NCBI RefSeq assembly: GCF_000143415.4
Contig: NW_003314274.1
Location: 1,325,775-1,389,774 of the forward strand
Direction: 5' to 3'
From: Selaginella moellendorffii
Taxonomy: Eukaryota > Streptophyta > Lycopodiopsida > Selaginellales > Selaginellaceae
DNA length: 64,000 nucleotides
The translations under genes and the position numbers were made by a program. The notes beneath the pieces were generated by a model. The model did not search any database. It saw only the letters and a list, made by a program, of their open reading frames with translations, and was not told the origin of the DNA. Every line of letters starts with the position of its first letter. The stretch's first letter is position 1. Below are positions 32,314 to 45,388 of the stretch, in pieces.

Positions 32314-33172
32314 TCGAGTGGCAGCGTCGACGGACGGCGCAAGAACCGATCCCAGAAATGGAGACGCGCTCTTCTTTAGCGATCCGCCATTGACACTCGC
32401 CGGGAGTCCATTTCCCATGCTCGTCCATCCCTCCATGGAGTCCACCTCTACGTCCTTGTGTGTGTAAACAACTCCTCGGTCGCCTTGGACGACCTGACCG
32501 TTCCCTCGTAGCAACCTGGACAGGAGAAAGTGAGCGCCGGATGGAATCAAACCACGCAAGTCTCTATCATACCACCGAGTTATCCCTCTACGCCAACAGG
32601 CCCTCTTGCGTGGATCCGGCTTGTGCTGATTCCAACCTTGAAGGAAAGTTGGAAAAGCTTCGTATCATCTAATGCTGGAAATGTAAAAGAAAACGTACCT
32701 CCGCTCCGAGACCAAAGCGTGTCCCGTCCGAAAACCGGGTGCTTGCGTTGTGGAAGACTGCAGCACTGCCATTCCAATAACTGGGTTTCAAATCACAGCC
32801 AAAAGAGAAAAGAGAAGTCGGAAAAAACAGCAAACCTGTCCAATTGTTGCAAGAATAGCTCCGCGACTTCCTTGTCCTCCGTTACTATGCAGTCGGTGTG
32901 GGCACTGGAAGAAACGACAGTTCGCAACAAGCGACATCAGGCCAGACAACGCACCTCCCGTGTTCGTGAATGTGATTTATGGCGGCGTGAACGTCTTTTA
33001 CGACCTCCACGGTGCATGCTAATCCACTGTATTCATGGTGGAACTTGGTTATTTTCGGAATGTTGAGAAGCTTTGACGCTCTTTCCCCACCATTTAGTGT
33101 CACTCCTGGATAGCGGTTATAAGTTAGAAGAAAACAAAATGTGTAGCGACAAGACAAACCTGCAGACTTCAA
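32314..33172 (-). pseudogene. P5CS pseudogene (3' portion only)
   Basis: A copy of the last exons of P5CS (38021-38885 region), starting within the glutamyl-phosphate reductase domain ([20 protein letters not shown]). It is 5'-truncated at a junction with SDN sequence. The copy has an internal stop where a small deletion turned [10 protein letters not shown] into GVEG followed by TAA, and the normal stop codon TGA has become CGA. It lies tail-to-tail with the intact SDN gene, as the full P5CS lies next to the SDN remnant at 37.4 kb. Confidence 0.9.
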
Positions 33173-33353
33173 ATCGCGAGGCTACTGTTGGGCTCAATGA
33201 TCTTTGCAAGGTAAGATCTTTCAGGCCCAAATCCTCGAGACAAGTTTCCGTGTGAACTGCTCAGGTTATCTGGGATTTGCTATGCGAGGCGAAGATGGAA
33301 GGCACGATTGCTTCCAGGATACCGTTGCTGCAATGAAGCTTGCACTTCACGAA
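33171..33353 (+). pseudogene. SDN gene fragment (exon 6 end to exon 7)
   Basis: This matches 31435-31620 with few differences, starting in [14 protein letters not shown] and including intron 6. It begins exactly where P5CS similarity stops, with a 2-base overlap (AA) at the join. It ends at the triplet for ...LHE, where unrelated sequence begins. The next part of the same SDN copy reappears at 37375. Confidence 0.88.
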
Positions 33354-33810
33354 CCAAACTCTCCGGGGAATAGTATACCTCTCTCGCCTAAAATGCTGTG
33401 TCTCTTGGAAGAAACTTTTCCCATGGTGTTCTTGTGGGGAGCTGCATATTATTTTAGACGGTGTAAGGAGAATGTCATAGAAGCGAGAGAAAGTTGGATG
33501 GCCAAATTCCGCAAATGCCTGCTTTGTATCGTCCGACTATCAAAACTTCTGCTTCTGTGGTGACCAAGAAAGGTCGGAGTTTAAGGACAGCTTGTCTTTC
33601 CTGTCCCTGTTTGATTCTCGGCCTTTTTCTTCCTTGGTATCAACACCACTATACTAGACACCATGTTTCTCATCCCGGCTCGTTGCTTTCCAGAAGCCTG
33701 CCACTTCTTTCATCAAAGGTTAAGACTATCTTAAGAAATAAAGAATATATGAGAATATACGAAAGATAAGGGTTAGGGCAAATTTATCACAGATCGAAGC
33801 AAGATGTAAG

Positions 33811-34676
33811 ACTGCTATATTATTTTAGACATAGATGAAACATTAATCACGGAAGCAAAAGATTCAAAATATGTATATCATGTAGCCGAAACCTTTTATA
33901 CACCAATGCATGCGAGCCGTGAATTCTTGTCAGCTCTTAATGCAATCCCCAACGTGCGGATGCACTTTTTTAGCTCCGGTAGGGAGTGCAGGAACATACC
34001 TCTTGTGCAACAGATCATGGAGGGTTGCTGCTTAAAGTGTAGCTATGATACCTTTTCTATGTCTCACATGACAAAGGAATCTGGTTGTTGGGATTACAAA
34101 AAGAAGTTGGAGAACTTGGGTTTTGAGCTTCCATGGACCATCATGGTGGACGAGGAATCCCCGGATGTTGCGGCTACTGGCGAAGAGATTAACTTCTTGG
34201 AGATGTATTATTTCGGTCAATCAGAGCATCCACGAGATCGGCAAGTGCTAAGGCTGCGCAGAGAAAACAGTTTGATCCAAGCTCTCGGTTTGATAATCTG
34301 GGCTTTGGAATTGTCAATGATAGCAAATTGCACTTTGGTTCAAGCTTTGGTTGCAATACAGTGGGACCAACATGGCAGGTATGCCCATCAACGAACGAAT
34401 GCAATGCAAGTTTATGAAGTTGGGCTTGCCGCAATGCAAAAAATAAATCAAAGCATCACACTCTTGGGTTGCAACAGTGATGCTACTGTCTATCCATGGT
34501 CCGAACTAGAGATGGATGATCATGCAAAGGCCCATCAAAAGTTTTGGAGGATTGGGTTTGGGAAGCAAAAGTTAGACAGACTAATGATGCATAGACTGCA
34601 ATTGGATGTTTCTCTCCCAGCAGTTCAGACTCGTGATGTGGAAGATCTTTGTATTGATGCATTGTATTGCCAATAA
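33811..34676 (+). pseudogene. HAD-superfamily-like ORF with a frameshift in the catalytic motif
   Basis: The frame from 33811 reads YIILDIDE, and after a one-base shift at about 33840 continues TLITEAKDSKYVYHVAETFY and on to a 256-codon ORF from Met 33906. Together this recalls the HAD motif I, DxDxT, and the later HFFSSGRECRN resembles motif II (hydrophobics then S-S/T-G), as in NIF/FCP1-like phosphatases. There is no intron. TAA lies just upstream (33808), with no ATG before the motif. C-terminal to residue 150 the sequence (YAHQRTNAMQVYEVG) is unknown to me. Origin by transfer is possible but not shown. Confidence 0.45.
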
Positions 34677-34759
34677 CACAAGAAGCTTTGTCGAGACGCA
34701 GGGAAGAGAAACTCAAGTAAATCAGCGTGGGGAGGGGCTTGTAAAAATAGCCACTAATA

Positions 34760-34924
34760 AATATATTGAGTTTCTTAGAATCTATAACAAAACGAAGAAG
34801 TCGTTCTCATTTCTTGTACTGCATTGTGAAGTTGCTTAACGACAATATATTGAGTTTCTTAGAATCTATAACAAAATGAAGAAGTCGTTCTCATTTCTTG
34901 TACTGCACGGTGAAGTTGCTTAAC
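34760..34924 (+). repeat. Two tandem copies of an 81-bp unit (84-bp period)
   Basis: 34760-34840 and 34844-34924 are near-identical, beginning AATATATTGAGTTTCTTAG and ending GAAGTTGCTTAAC, with three or four substitutions. Confidence 0.9.
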
Positions 34925-37374
34925 CATACCTCGTATATCAGGCCTGGGCATTAAATGAAAGAATACAAAAGAAAACGACAGTGGAAACAAAAAGAAGCAA
35001 AAGATTTTTCTTTTCCTTTTTATTGGGACTTCGATAGGCTAGATGTTTTTTGTTTACAGATTCCGCATTTGGTCGAGCTTAGGAGTTGAACGTCTTCAGT
35101 ACGACGAGCTTGAGTTTCAAAGGAGGCCAAACTGATGTGGTTAGTCGAATAAATTATTGCGACTCATTCCTTTATACCGGTACATGCTTGGGGCTACTCA
35201 ACCATGAACTTCTCTCTGGAGCTCAAGCAAATGGTGAAAGCGCTGCATATAGTAGGCTGAAATTTTCCAAGCACTGTGTTCTGTCATGATGACAAAGTCC
35301 GCTTTTTCTGTGAGATGGCGATGCCGGGTCGGGTGCTTTGCCGTGAGCTTTCTCTCGGGCCTCCTCCTGGTCAAGACGATGCTTCAAACACCTGTTCTCC
35401 ATCAACATACTGGAGATCACATGATCAAGACACTCATCTTCATGCAAGATGCTCATAATCATACATAATACCTTCATGATCAAGCCACAAGCGAAACAAA
35501 ACTTCTTGACTTCAGGGGTCTTGTACTTGTCCTTGAGATCGCTCTTGAGAACTTGCCAGCCAAGATATGCCTTGCTCAGGATCTCAGTGACCTCCATCTT
35601 GTGCCCCTTTGGGTGATAAGATTTGGGAGCAGCACCCAAGTGATTGATGTGATGGTGACCCCAACTGAGTGACTCCTCTCACATATAGTTGAGGGGTACA
35701 CCAGAACTCCTGAAATATCCTGACATCAAATCTCGCTTGACTGTGGTTGAAGTACAAGAGAAAATCCAAGTTTCTTCTATTGCTTATTACATCACACTCC
35801 ATTGCTCTGTCATCCTCTCTTTCTTTCCTTGCTTCTCCTTTTATCCTCTTTTCTTCTATGGTTTTTTTCCTATGTTTTTCCTCTCTTCTTTTCCTTGCAC
35901 TCTTAACTCTCTTTTTAACCTTTATTCTCCCAAACACAAGAATACTTAATCTATTAGTTAACTTTTTTTTCTCGTTCTTTTCTTTTACTTTCCATCTTCC
36001 ATGTCTAATTCAATCTATATTATTCTCTCTTCTGGAAAATCTTTCATTCCCTCAACTTTACCACCTTTTTTGCTCTAAACCAAGGTGGAAGCATTTACCT
36101 TTGCTTCCAAGTCCACAATTTGGGATGAAAATCCAATTGACACCCTTGAAGGATCATCAGTTGCAGTCATGGATAAGCTGATGCTACAGGGGAACTTGCC
36201 TCTTCTAGTATCCAGATTGCTAATCCCATGTCAAGGAATCTCCTCATGCAGTCTTTACCTCAGACTGCTTGCTCTTGCCCTCAGCCTCATATGTCTTCGG
36301 TGGCAATGCTGGCTACGATCACTGAACCAATCTCCTAGTGCATGGAACGCCTCCTCGATAATGAATGCTACACATTGCTCTGAGATCCCCTTACTGGAAT
36401 CCAGCACAAAAGAGTGGGAGGACGTGAACGAAATTGATAAGAGATTCTTCAGCAAGAGTCTTTTCATTATTAGAGGAAATGACCACTGGCTCTTCCATTT
36501 AATCATGCTGCAGCTGCTAAATCTTCACCAAGGTGTTGCTCCTCCTTACCCAATCTCTTGAAGTCACAACCAATACGCATTTAAAGTGCCAACGATTCAC
36601 CATTGTGAATATTAGGGAAAGCTGACTGTAAGAGAAGAAAGTGCCACTTGTTGCTAGTGCCATATGCCAGCATGCATACCTCTCTATTCTTCCCACTCTT
36701 TTCTCTCCCTTTCTGTTTTTCCACTTTTCTTTCTATTTTCATGATCCTAACGCGGTTTAGATGCTCTAGCGGTATCTAATGATCAAGTCTTGGGTCTCTT
36801 CACCTTGATAGACCTGATTATAGGACGAAAACAATGTCAGAACAGAAAACTAAGACATTTCAAGGCGGAGTGCACGAAAAAAAACATTTAAAAGGAAGAA
36901 GAAAAGAACAAACATCTCGCAAGCGGCGGGTGATGTCCTGGTGTTCCAGTGAAAATATCCAAAAACCTGAAGAGGATGCTCGTAATTGAAAAAAGGTGTC
37001 GCAAGCGTGATCGTCATCGATAGTTCTTCTCTTTTCCTTTGGCATTTATGATCTTCTTGATCTCGCATTTCACAAAGTAATTGTATGAGCACGAGCAAAG
37101 AGATAAAATCATGGTCTTTAAGCATGTACACCCTGGAACTTGCCCACAGCGGCGCATACATCCCAGCGTAGCTCCTACAACAAAAGTATCAGCACCGAGC
37201 GCTAAAGAATCACTAACTGGCAATCTGAGCAGACGCACAGCATTGCCACTTGATTTCCTTCCCAGACCGGCAAGGCGATGCGTGTGCCGCGAGCACGGAA
37301 ATCCAGCTACCATCGAACATATTCGAGAAAAGAGGTTTCTGCTTTTCTCCTCTCAGAGTTGAAAAGCAGAAAGG

Positions 37375-37797
37375 CTCTTGACATGGCAGTAAGACTTAAG
37401 ACTTGAGAGGCGATCGAGTTGATCACTCTACTAACATTTTCGTGAAGCAGGCGATTAATGAGAACAACTTCTCATTCACGGAATTCCTGCGTCCATCACT
37501 GCTGACAACTTGAGTATCCTGTTTGCTATAAAGTGCACAAGCAAATGTCTGTATAGCTTGAACATTCGTGCATATATGTTTCTTGTGAACAGCATGTACG
37601 ACGTGGAAATGGAGGCTTTGGTTCCACAGTCGCAGAGTTTATTTCGAAATCCGATGCGCAGGACGCACTGCGCGAAGGTACATCCATGGCCAACTTTTCT
37701 CTAAATTATTTTGCGAAACACGGTTTGGACAAGACCAGAATTGTGTTTTCGTTAAAGGCCTCACCAACGTTCTCATTCTCGTAAAATGGACCAGTAG
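37375..37797 (+). pseudogene. SDN 3' fragment (exon 7 end to stop)
   Basis: This matches 31641-32075. Lesions are a one-base deletion in exon 8 (GAGAACAACTTC for GAGAACAAACTTC) and a 22-base deletion in exon 9. Its version of intron 8 is about 15 nt longer than in the intact gene, so it preserves the longer form. It is followed at the same spacing by P5CS, reproducing the SDN-P5CS tail-to-tail arrangement. Confidence 0.9.
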
Positions 37798-38020
37798 TTT
37801 TGGTTTTCTGAGGAGAACGTATCTTTGAGAGCACGAAGAACACAAGAAAATCTCGAACTAGACTATATACATGCAAGTCAAGCCTGATAAAATGTTCTAT
37901 CTCATTACCAGTTTCTTGGAAGGAAAGAACAATCTTTGGCGAGAGATTAAATAAAAGAGAGTAGAAAAAAAAAAGAGAAAAGAAAATCTTCTCGGTTCCT
38001 TTCGAGCTCTCCCTTCTTCC

Positions 38021-41000
38021 TCAAGTGGCAGCGTCGACGGACGGCGCAAGAACCGATCCCAGAAATGGAGACGCGCTCTTCTTTAGCGATCCGCCATTGA
38101 CACTCGCCGGGAGTCCATTGCCCATGCTCGTCCATCCCTCCATGGAGTCCACCTCTACGTCCTTGTGCGTGTAAACAACTCCCCGGTCGCCTTGGACGAC
38201 CTGACCGTTCCCTCGTAGCAACCTGGACAGGAGAAAGTGAGCGCCGGATGGAATCAAACCACGCCGAGTCTCTATCATACCAGCGAGTTGTGAGAAGACC
38301 CTCTACGCCAACAGGCCCTCTTGCGTGGATCCGGCTTGTGCTGATTCCAACCTTGAAGGAAAGTTGGAAAAGCTTCGTATCATCTAATGCTGGAAATGTA
38401 AAAGAAAACGTACCTCCGCTCCGAGACCAAAGCGTGTCCCGTCCGAAAACCGGGTGCTTGCGTTGTGGAAGACTGCAGCACTGCCATGCCAATAACCGGG
38501 TTTCAAATCACAGCCAAAAGAGAAAAGAGAAGTCGGAAAAAACAGCAAACCTGTCCAATTGTTGCAAGAATAGCTCCGCGACTTCCTTGTCCTCCGTTAC
38601 TATGCAGTCGGTGTGGGCACTGAAAGAAACGACAGTTCGCAACAAGCGACATCAGGCCAGACAACGCACCTCCCGTGTTCGTGAATGTGATTTATGGCGG
38701 CGTGAACGTCTTTTACGACCTCCACGGTGCATGCTAATCCACTGTATTCATGGTGGAACTTGGTCATTTTCGGAATGTTGAGAAGCTTTGACGCTCTTTC
38801 CCCACCATTTAGTGTCACTCCTGGATAGCGGTTATAAGTTAGAAGAAAACAAAATGTGTAGCGACAAAACAAACCTGCAGACTTCAATGCGGACGCTAGC
38901 GTCTCCAAGCCTCCAGTGTCAACTAGATCCTCATGGACCAGTAGAGTTTCCTGCATTAGAAAAAATAAAAAAGAAAATAAGCGATCGGTCAGTAACTGAA
39001 ATGCATGTGAAACGGAATTCTGTACCATAGCGTTGCATGCGGCTGGATAATCTACTTTAGAATCAATGGCGATCTTTGTAGCGACGTCCAGACGGGCAGC
39101 CTTGTCTACGTAGACATGGCAGATACCATCTAAAGGGTTTTCCATGTGTCAGAAACAGCTTTCGCAATGCGAGGACAAACTTTCGCAATGCGAGGACAAA
39201 AGTAGCATACCGGCATGGCCCAGCACAGGAATTTTCGTAGACTCCTTGATTTGTGAAACAAGTTTATTGCTTCCTCTTGGTATAACGAGGTCAATAACAT
39301 CGTCAAGCTGAAACCCATGGTAAGAAACGAGCTAACAGCACAAAAGTATAGTTACCTTGAGAAGATCTGGTATCTCATCCCTCGACGTAACAAGACCAAT
39401 GAGCTCTTTTCCCACAGACTTTGGCAGCGCCTCCGTAATCACCTACATTTAGAAACACCACCGTGTAAAGGCACGCTACCAGCGACAACTGACAAACTGA
39501 CCTTGTGCAGTATGGCATTAGAACGGGCAGCCTCTTTACCACCCTTGAGTAGCAGGCCATTTCCACTTTTAATGGCCAGGGAGGCAATCTGCAAAATAGA
39601 AACGATAGAAAGGGGAACAAAAATTAAAAAATCCAGACACCGTACCTGGACGAGTGCATCGGGACGAGACTCGAAAATAACAAGTATAACCCCCAAAGGA
39701 CAGGAAGTTTTGTCCAAAGTAAGGTTCTCCGCGACCTAGTAGTTGCAAAATAAGAATGTTGAGAAACAATACATCCCTTCTAATGAGCTCACTTCAGTCC
39801 TCTGCAAAATACTACCAATTGGTTCTCTCATATCTGCGAGGGCCCGGACTGCCTTGGCCAAATCAGCAATCTGCAGGAAAGTAAAAAACAAGATATCGAA
39901 GGATAATGGCTATAACAACCAACAAGATCAAACCTTGCCAGGCTTAAGAGTCAGCCTGCTGAGTAGCGGCTTTGCGATGCCCAACTCTTCGGCCAACCTT
40001 ACATCTGCTTGGTTCTCACTTCGAATAGTCTCTTCGTTTCTCTCGAGCGCGTCTGCAACGTCGTACAAAATGTTTTGACGCTCCCCGGACGTGAGACTCT
40101 GCAAGCCAGGATTAGCAACTCCAGACACGGTACGTTAAAAGACAAACTCAACCTGCAAGCGCCGACTTGAATCCCTTGCAGCCACAGCCATCAACCGGGC
40201 ATCATTATTTATCGTAAGAGTCCAAATATGTGCATCCTTATGAAACAAGGTCCCAATAGAATCCCCCCTCAAAACCCTGTGAAATCCGTCTGGAGTGTAT
40301 CCACTGCGCACAGGAAGAAGAACCATGAGAAACTTTCAAAGTAGAACTCGACGTGTACCTGGTAATAACAACCGGAATACCAGCAGATGCAACTTCCCTC
40401 GCAGCAGTCACCTTGGTCGTCATCCCTCCTCTACCATACCTTGACTTCTCGCCAAAAGTGATGGTTTCGTGTTGAGCAGGAATGTACGTGCTGATCAATT
40501 TCGAGGAAGGATCGGAAGGAGGTCCCGTGTAAAGACCCTCAACGTCACTCAGCAGGATTAGCAGATCCACTTTTAGTTCCAGAGCCAACAAAGCCGCCAG
40601 GCTATCGTTGTCCCAAAAGATACCCGAAGAATCCTGTAGAGAAAACGCTCGTTATGTTTCAATGTCATAGAAGTTTCAATATACCCAACCTTGTATGGAG
40701 CTCTCCTCGTACTCATTGCATCGTTCTCGTTAAAAATCGGCACAACCCGTAGTTGCAACAACGTATCGACAGTCTCACAGAGCTGCTTTCTAAACTCGGG
40801 ATCAATAAATTCCCTGTCCGTCACAAGGAGCTGCGACGAAGCAACATCCAGCTGGAAAAACACATCCAAGGTGACCACGATCGAGAAAAGAAATCAATCA
40901 TCGACCCAGCAATAAGTAAAGAATCAAACCAACCTGGCTGAAAATACTATCGTACAAAGCCATCAGCCCGGCCTGACCGATGGCAGCACAAGCTTTTCCG

Positions 41001-41608
41001 CTCAACTCGGCTTGAGGCTTTTGCAGATCTGCAAAGCTGGAACACAATCGTGAAGCTTGTTAGTTTTTTTTCATGTGGAAAGGGTCAAGCTCGCAAGCGC
41101 AAACACGACGATCACCAAAGCAACTTCACCTAAACAAACCAAAAGGAAGCAGAAGTGGTGAATGACTCTTCTGACTTGCCTGCTGTTCATCATGCGCTGC
41201 TGTCGAAGCTTCTGACGCCCGACAGCCACAGCACCAGAGGTTACAACGATCACCTCGATATGATCATCCATAATGTCCTTCACCTGGAAAAAAATTCCCC
41301 GTCATGCCTCGAGAAAGAGAAAAAAGAAAGAAAAAAATCGTCCTTTCCAGCGCGGGCAGCGAGGAGGAGAAGAGCAAATTCTTGCTTACTTGCTCGCACA
41401 ATGCACCAAGCCGGCCAACAGCGAGCTTCCCATCCGGCCGCGTCACGACCGACGTTCCAACCTTTGGCAAAGCAAGCGCAAAGCACAACGAGAATTTCTC
41501 AGACACCGAGAGGAGGAGAATCACTCCAAAATATTTCGCTCATACCTTGACAATCACGCGTCGCACATCCCTCGTGAATTCCCGCGATGGATCGATCTGC
41601 TGCCTCAT
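38021..41608 (-). CDS. P5CS: Delta-1-pyrroline-5-carboxylate synthase (bifunctional)
   Basis: A many-exon gene from ATG 41608 ([19 protein letters not shown]) to TGA at 38021. The N-terminal glutamate 5-kinase domain has [55 protein letters not shown] and [13 protein letters not shown]. The C-terminal glutamyl-phosphate reductase has [47 protein letters not shown] (catalytic Cys) and [16 protein letters not shown]. It makes pyrroline-5-carboxylate from glutamate, the rate-limiting step of proline synthesis, in cytosol or plastid. Proline feedback and stress induction are known for the family. A truncated copy lies at 32314-33172. Confidence 0.93.
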
Positions 41609-42067
41609 TGTGGCGCGGGGGATAGATCGATCCGGCGGCCGCGCGACGGGAGGATTCCAATGCAGCTAGCTGGCGTGTGGCGCGGCGCCGCGATGGCGGT
41701 GGCGATGGCGATGGCGCGCGACGCAGTCAAGAAGAGCCCTAAGCGCTAAGCCGCCGTGAGCTACCGCCGCGTCCACTCCCTAAACAAGCAGCCCCTTGAA
41801 AGAAAGAAAATTTAGCAAAAATCGGTATATATACGAGTTTTTGTGCAATGGAGGAGGGCATGCGAGCTATTTAATGGAGAGTAGACAGTCAGTGAGCAGT
41901 GCCAGTCTCAAATATCACGACAAAGGCTCTTCTTTTTTTCCTTCTTTCTTTCTTCTGGTCCATGGATTCTCCATTCCAGCCTCTCGGCCATAGAGAGAAA
42001 TTACTGTGCCGCGAGAGCCATGAACTTTACCTCGCAAGCACCGTGAAATTCATGGAGAGAGTTTCGC
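41609..42067. other. Intergenic between P5CS start and VPS51 stop
   Basis: This holds the P5CS 5' region and VPS51 3' flank. A GC-rich, (GCGATG)-like stretch at 41690-41720 gives open frames without recognisable domains. Confidence 0.4.
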
Positions 42068-45000
42068 TTAGATGAAAACTTTGGTGGCCTCGTCGTCTAG
42101 TCTCTTCTCGCGCTTGGTGTGCACGATCTTGTCTAGCACGGCTTGTTCCAGCGGTGTTGGATCAGTGCATCGCTCGGCAGCAGCAGCGCAGACCTGAGAG
42201 AAAGAGAAAGAGCTTGTCGATAAGAACCGAGAGTTTTGTTTTGCTTGCCTCGTCGAGGAGGAAATCCACCACATTGTCATCGTCGACCACTTCCCGGAGC
42301 GGGTCTCTCAAGTACTGCGTGTCCAGTTGGATTTGCTGGAAGCCACAGCGGCTAAACGTTTCAAGTCGGACGTACTCTTGGAAGCTCTTGAGAGCGATCT
42401 TGACAACCATGGAGATTACCGATGCCTGGGAGAAGAATCGAAGCGAAAGACGAGCTTTAGAGCAAGTTGGTGATGTGAGTTTTTCATACCTGCGTCAATT
42501 CGGGCCTGGTGAATATCTCAACTCTTTGCTTGAACAGCTTTGCTACGTCCCGCTCGAGTAAGTGCGTCTTTCCACGGTTGTTTAGCCTGCTGGAGCGAGA
42601 ATCCCCGCGGGTGGTGTTACTGCTGCGAGTGGAGCTTGAGCTTCCGGCGCTATCAGAACGACGATGGCTCTTTCCAGGTTCCAATACTTGCTTCACCTCT
42701 CCTTCCATTCCTTTCACCTTCGCAACCGGCTACGTGAGATCTTTGGACGAGAAAGAAATGATACGCATTACCTCGTCCAATAGCAAGTCTGCAAACATCC
42801 GAACGTCCCTGGGCTCTTTGTACTGGTTGCAGAGCATTTCAGTTAGCCAGTCACCAGAGAAAGTTGGTATTACCTGGAGCCAGTTCGGCGTTGTAATGCT
42901 CTTGCAGATCATGATGGAAAGCTTTCGTGATCGGACATCAATGAACTGCAAAGGAAGATATCAGCAATGCCTGACCAACATAATCTTTACTAACCTGACG
43001 CAAAAACTTCTCTGCTGCAGCACGAAACGCTCTGCAAATCTCGGAAGGAAGAAATGCAGGACGATCACCCAGTGAACCACCAATGAAAGAATCGCCTACT
43101 GCCTGCAAATTGATATGAGTATGACTTTCAGCTGATTATCCGCATAGTCGAACCTCTGTAATTCTCGGAACTCCTTCCTGCTCGATAAACGTAGACAAAC
43201 GAGATAGAAGCAAGACGAATCCCGGAGCAGGAGAACCCAAGCGTTGATCAGAACCTTCGCCTTGGGTTGCACTGGCCAATGACAACGAGATGAAGTGGTC
43301 CACAAGAGATCCAAAAAACTCTTGAAAACCGCCTTGAACGAGGTCAATATAAGCGTCCCTCCAGCTGACCAGAAAATCCACACTGTCATCTAATAGTTGA
43401 GTGAGGTCCTGTTACGAGAAGGTAATGTGCCTTGGAATAAAACGAACTCCAAGTTAATACCTTCAGAACTTCGAGTCCCCCATTAACAATTAAATTTTGC
43501 ACGTTTTCAAGGGATAGAAGCAACGGCTTTTGCTGGTCCTTGGCCTGCTCTTGCTTGGGAGAGTGAATATCCGAAAGAGCACCTGTTAAGTAGCTTTATA
43601 ACCAACTTTGAAGGGACTAGACAAAGATCGGACCTGTTACTTGGGCGTATAGCACCTTGAACTTGTGGTTGACGTGTTGTTTAACAGCCGACTCGACAGC
43701 CTGTAAGTAAACCAGTGAGCACTCCAGTCCTTGAAGGAAATAACAGACTCTAACCTGTATGGCACCGTCAATAAACCCGGCTTCCGGCATCACTTCGTGC
43801 ATCTTGGCTACATCAGCAGATAAACTTTCTGCAAACGATCAATCAAAGTGATGAAAGGAGTGTCGAGACTGAAGGACACAAACTTAGTAAGGAAATCAAC
43901 TCCGCGGCAGAAAGGCTTCCAGCTTCCGGCTGCAACGATACATTGACGTTTGCAAAGTACCTGAGAGTAATGAAAGTTAGGAAGCCACAAAATAGTGGCA
44001 AGACTGACTTGTCCAAAAGATCCTTCGCAGCTTCGTTAAGACGACTTTCCCCCGTTGGAAATATGGATCGAAATGCCGTTGCTGTTTGAGTAAATTCGGT
44101 AATAAATTTCTGTGAAAATTTGTTCAGTTAGCCTCACTTATGCATTGAATTACCTTTGCGTCATCGGGAGACTTGCTTTTGTGCGACAAAGTTTGAAGTT
44201 CTAAAAGGTGTTTCATGTTGCTTGTCAAGAACCCATCCATCAGAACATCAACCTATGAAATAGTTCAAAGATAACAATTGTAAAGTACGTTACTAAAAAT
44301 CCATCCGGTATACAACCCCACCGGGAACTTGAGTTGTTGAAGCAAGGCCACTGCTTCAGCTCGCCCAGGCAATGGTTCAGAATCTGCTAAGAACTTGGCC
44401 TGGAAAAAAGTGTGACAACCAGAACCTCAAGAAACAAACAGTAGAAAATGCACCTGAAGGCGCTTTGAGATCGTCGCAATCACCTCCTCGCTCTCCTGTT
44501 TACACGTTCTAAAAGACGAGCTACCATAAGTCTCTAATACTGGGCTCGCTCCCACGTAAAACTTCACCGCCTGAGCATAATCTCCTTCTTTCAGGCACTT
44601 CCTCAAGCGTTTTGGGAGGTCAAAAACAAACTGATACAGCACTTCCCCAATCAGGCACAGAAACAAGAATAAGACATCGTTTCTTTACCTGGACTTTCCG
44701 CAGGAGACTTCGTGTACCATTTAATTCTTCTATCCGTCCTCTTCTCTCAAACAGCGAGGCGTTTATGTTATCACTTTTCGTTCGCACTGCTGTCACCTAG
44801 CAATTCTGAAATCTATGAGCATGAGCTCAACGATCTCGAAGGCACTCTCACCTTTTCCAGAAGCTGCTGCATGTTGGATTCCATGCCCGCGACATTATCC
44901 TTCATCCTGCAAGCTCCTACTGTCATACATTTGCTAGAAAGTCCTGGAAGCGAAGCAAAACGAATTTCACGTACACCTTGATAGTGTCTGTCGCACTGAT

Positions 45001-45388
45001 GAACTTGTTGTAGTTCTCGTACACCAGCATTTGCATGTCACTGTCCAAGTTCTTGATCTCCGCGGCCACCTCGACGTGCTTCTTGAGCAAGGTCGGTAAA
45101 TTCGTTTTCCTGACCTGCGCAGACAGACAAAAAGAAATGTCACCTCTCGATCTCCCCCGGAAGTAAAAAATGCGGCAATGCAATGCTATGCACCAGAGAA
45201 GCCATGTAGCGCTCCGGCTCGAAACCCTTGGTGTTGATCTGGAGCAGAGTATCCCGGCGCCTGGCGCTGACACCTCCATCGCCGGGAGCATCCAGATCGA
45301 AGTCACCGGAATCGGACTCGTCGGATTTGTAGAAGCTGCTGAGGAGCTCCCGGACGCGCCGCGCCTTCTCGTCCAGATCCTCCGCCAT
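42068..45388 (-). CDS. VPS51: VPS51 homologue, GARP/EARP tethering complex subunit
   Basis: A multi-exon gene from ATG 45388 to TAA at 42068. The N-terminus has the Vps51 pattern: RRVRELLSSFYKSDES, then INTKGFEPERYMASLVRKT and NLPTLLKKHVEVAAEIKNLD, then MLVYENYNKFISATDTIKRM and FDLPKRLRKCLKEGDYAQAV. The middle and C-terminus are helical and less conserved. VPS51 binds the Vps52/53/54 subunits and tethers endosome-derived vesicles at the trans-Golgi; the Arabidopsis orthologue is UNHINGED. It sits head-to-head with a BBE-like fragment about 160 bp away. Confidence 0.88.

Larger units (their letters stand above)
33354..37374. other. 4.0-kb insertion splitting the second SDN copy
   Basis: The flanks at 33353 and 37375 correspond to SDN positions about 31620 and 31641, so about 4,021 bp of unrelated DNA replaces about 20 bp. 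I see no terminal inverted repeat, no target-site duplication and no transposase, integrase or reverse-transcriptase motif. The content is AT-rich with a decayed HAD-like ORF (33811-34676), a tandem 84-bp repeat, and open frames without recognisable domains at 35223-35639 (-), 36085-36561 (+) and 36850-37313 (-). Runs of C/T-rich sequence occupy 35800-36080. Confidence 0.7.

Noticed and set aside
35800-36080. Pyrimidine-rich stretch as a regulatory or triplex element
   Set aside because: It is irregular C/T-rich DNA without mirror symmetry and lies in a non-genic insertion.
33354-37374. Retrotransposon or DNA transposon
   Set aside because: No reverse transcriptase, integrase, transposase, LTR, terminal inverted repeat or target-site duplication could be seen.
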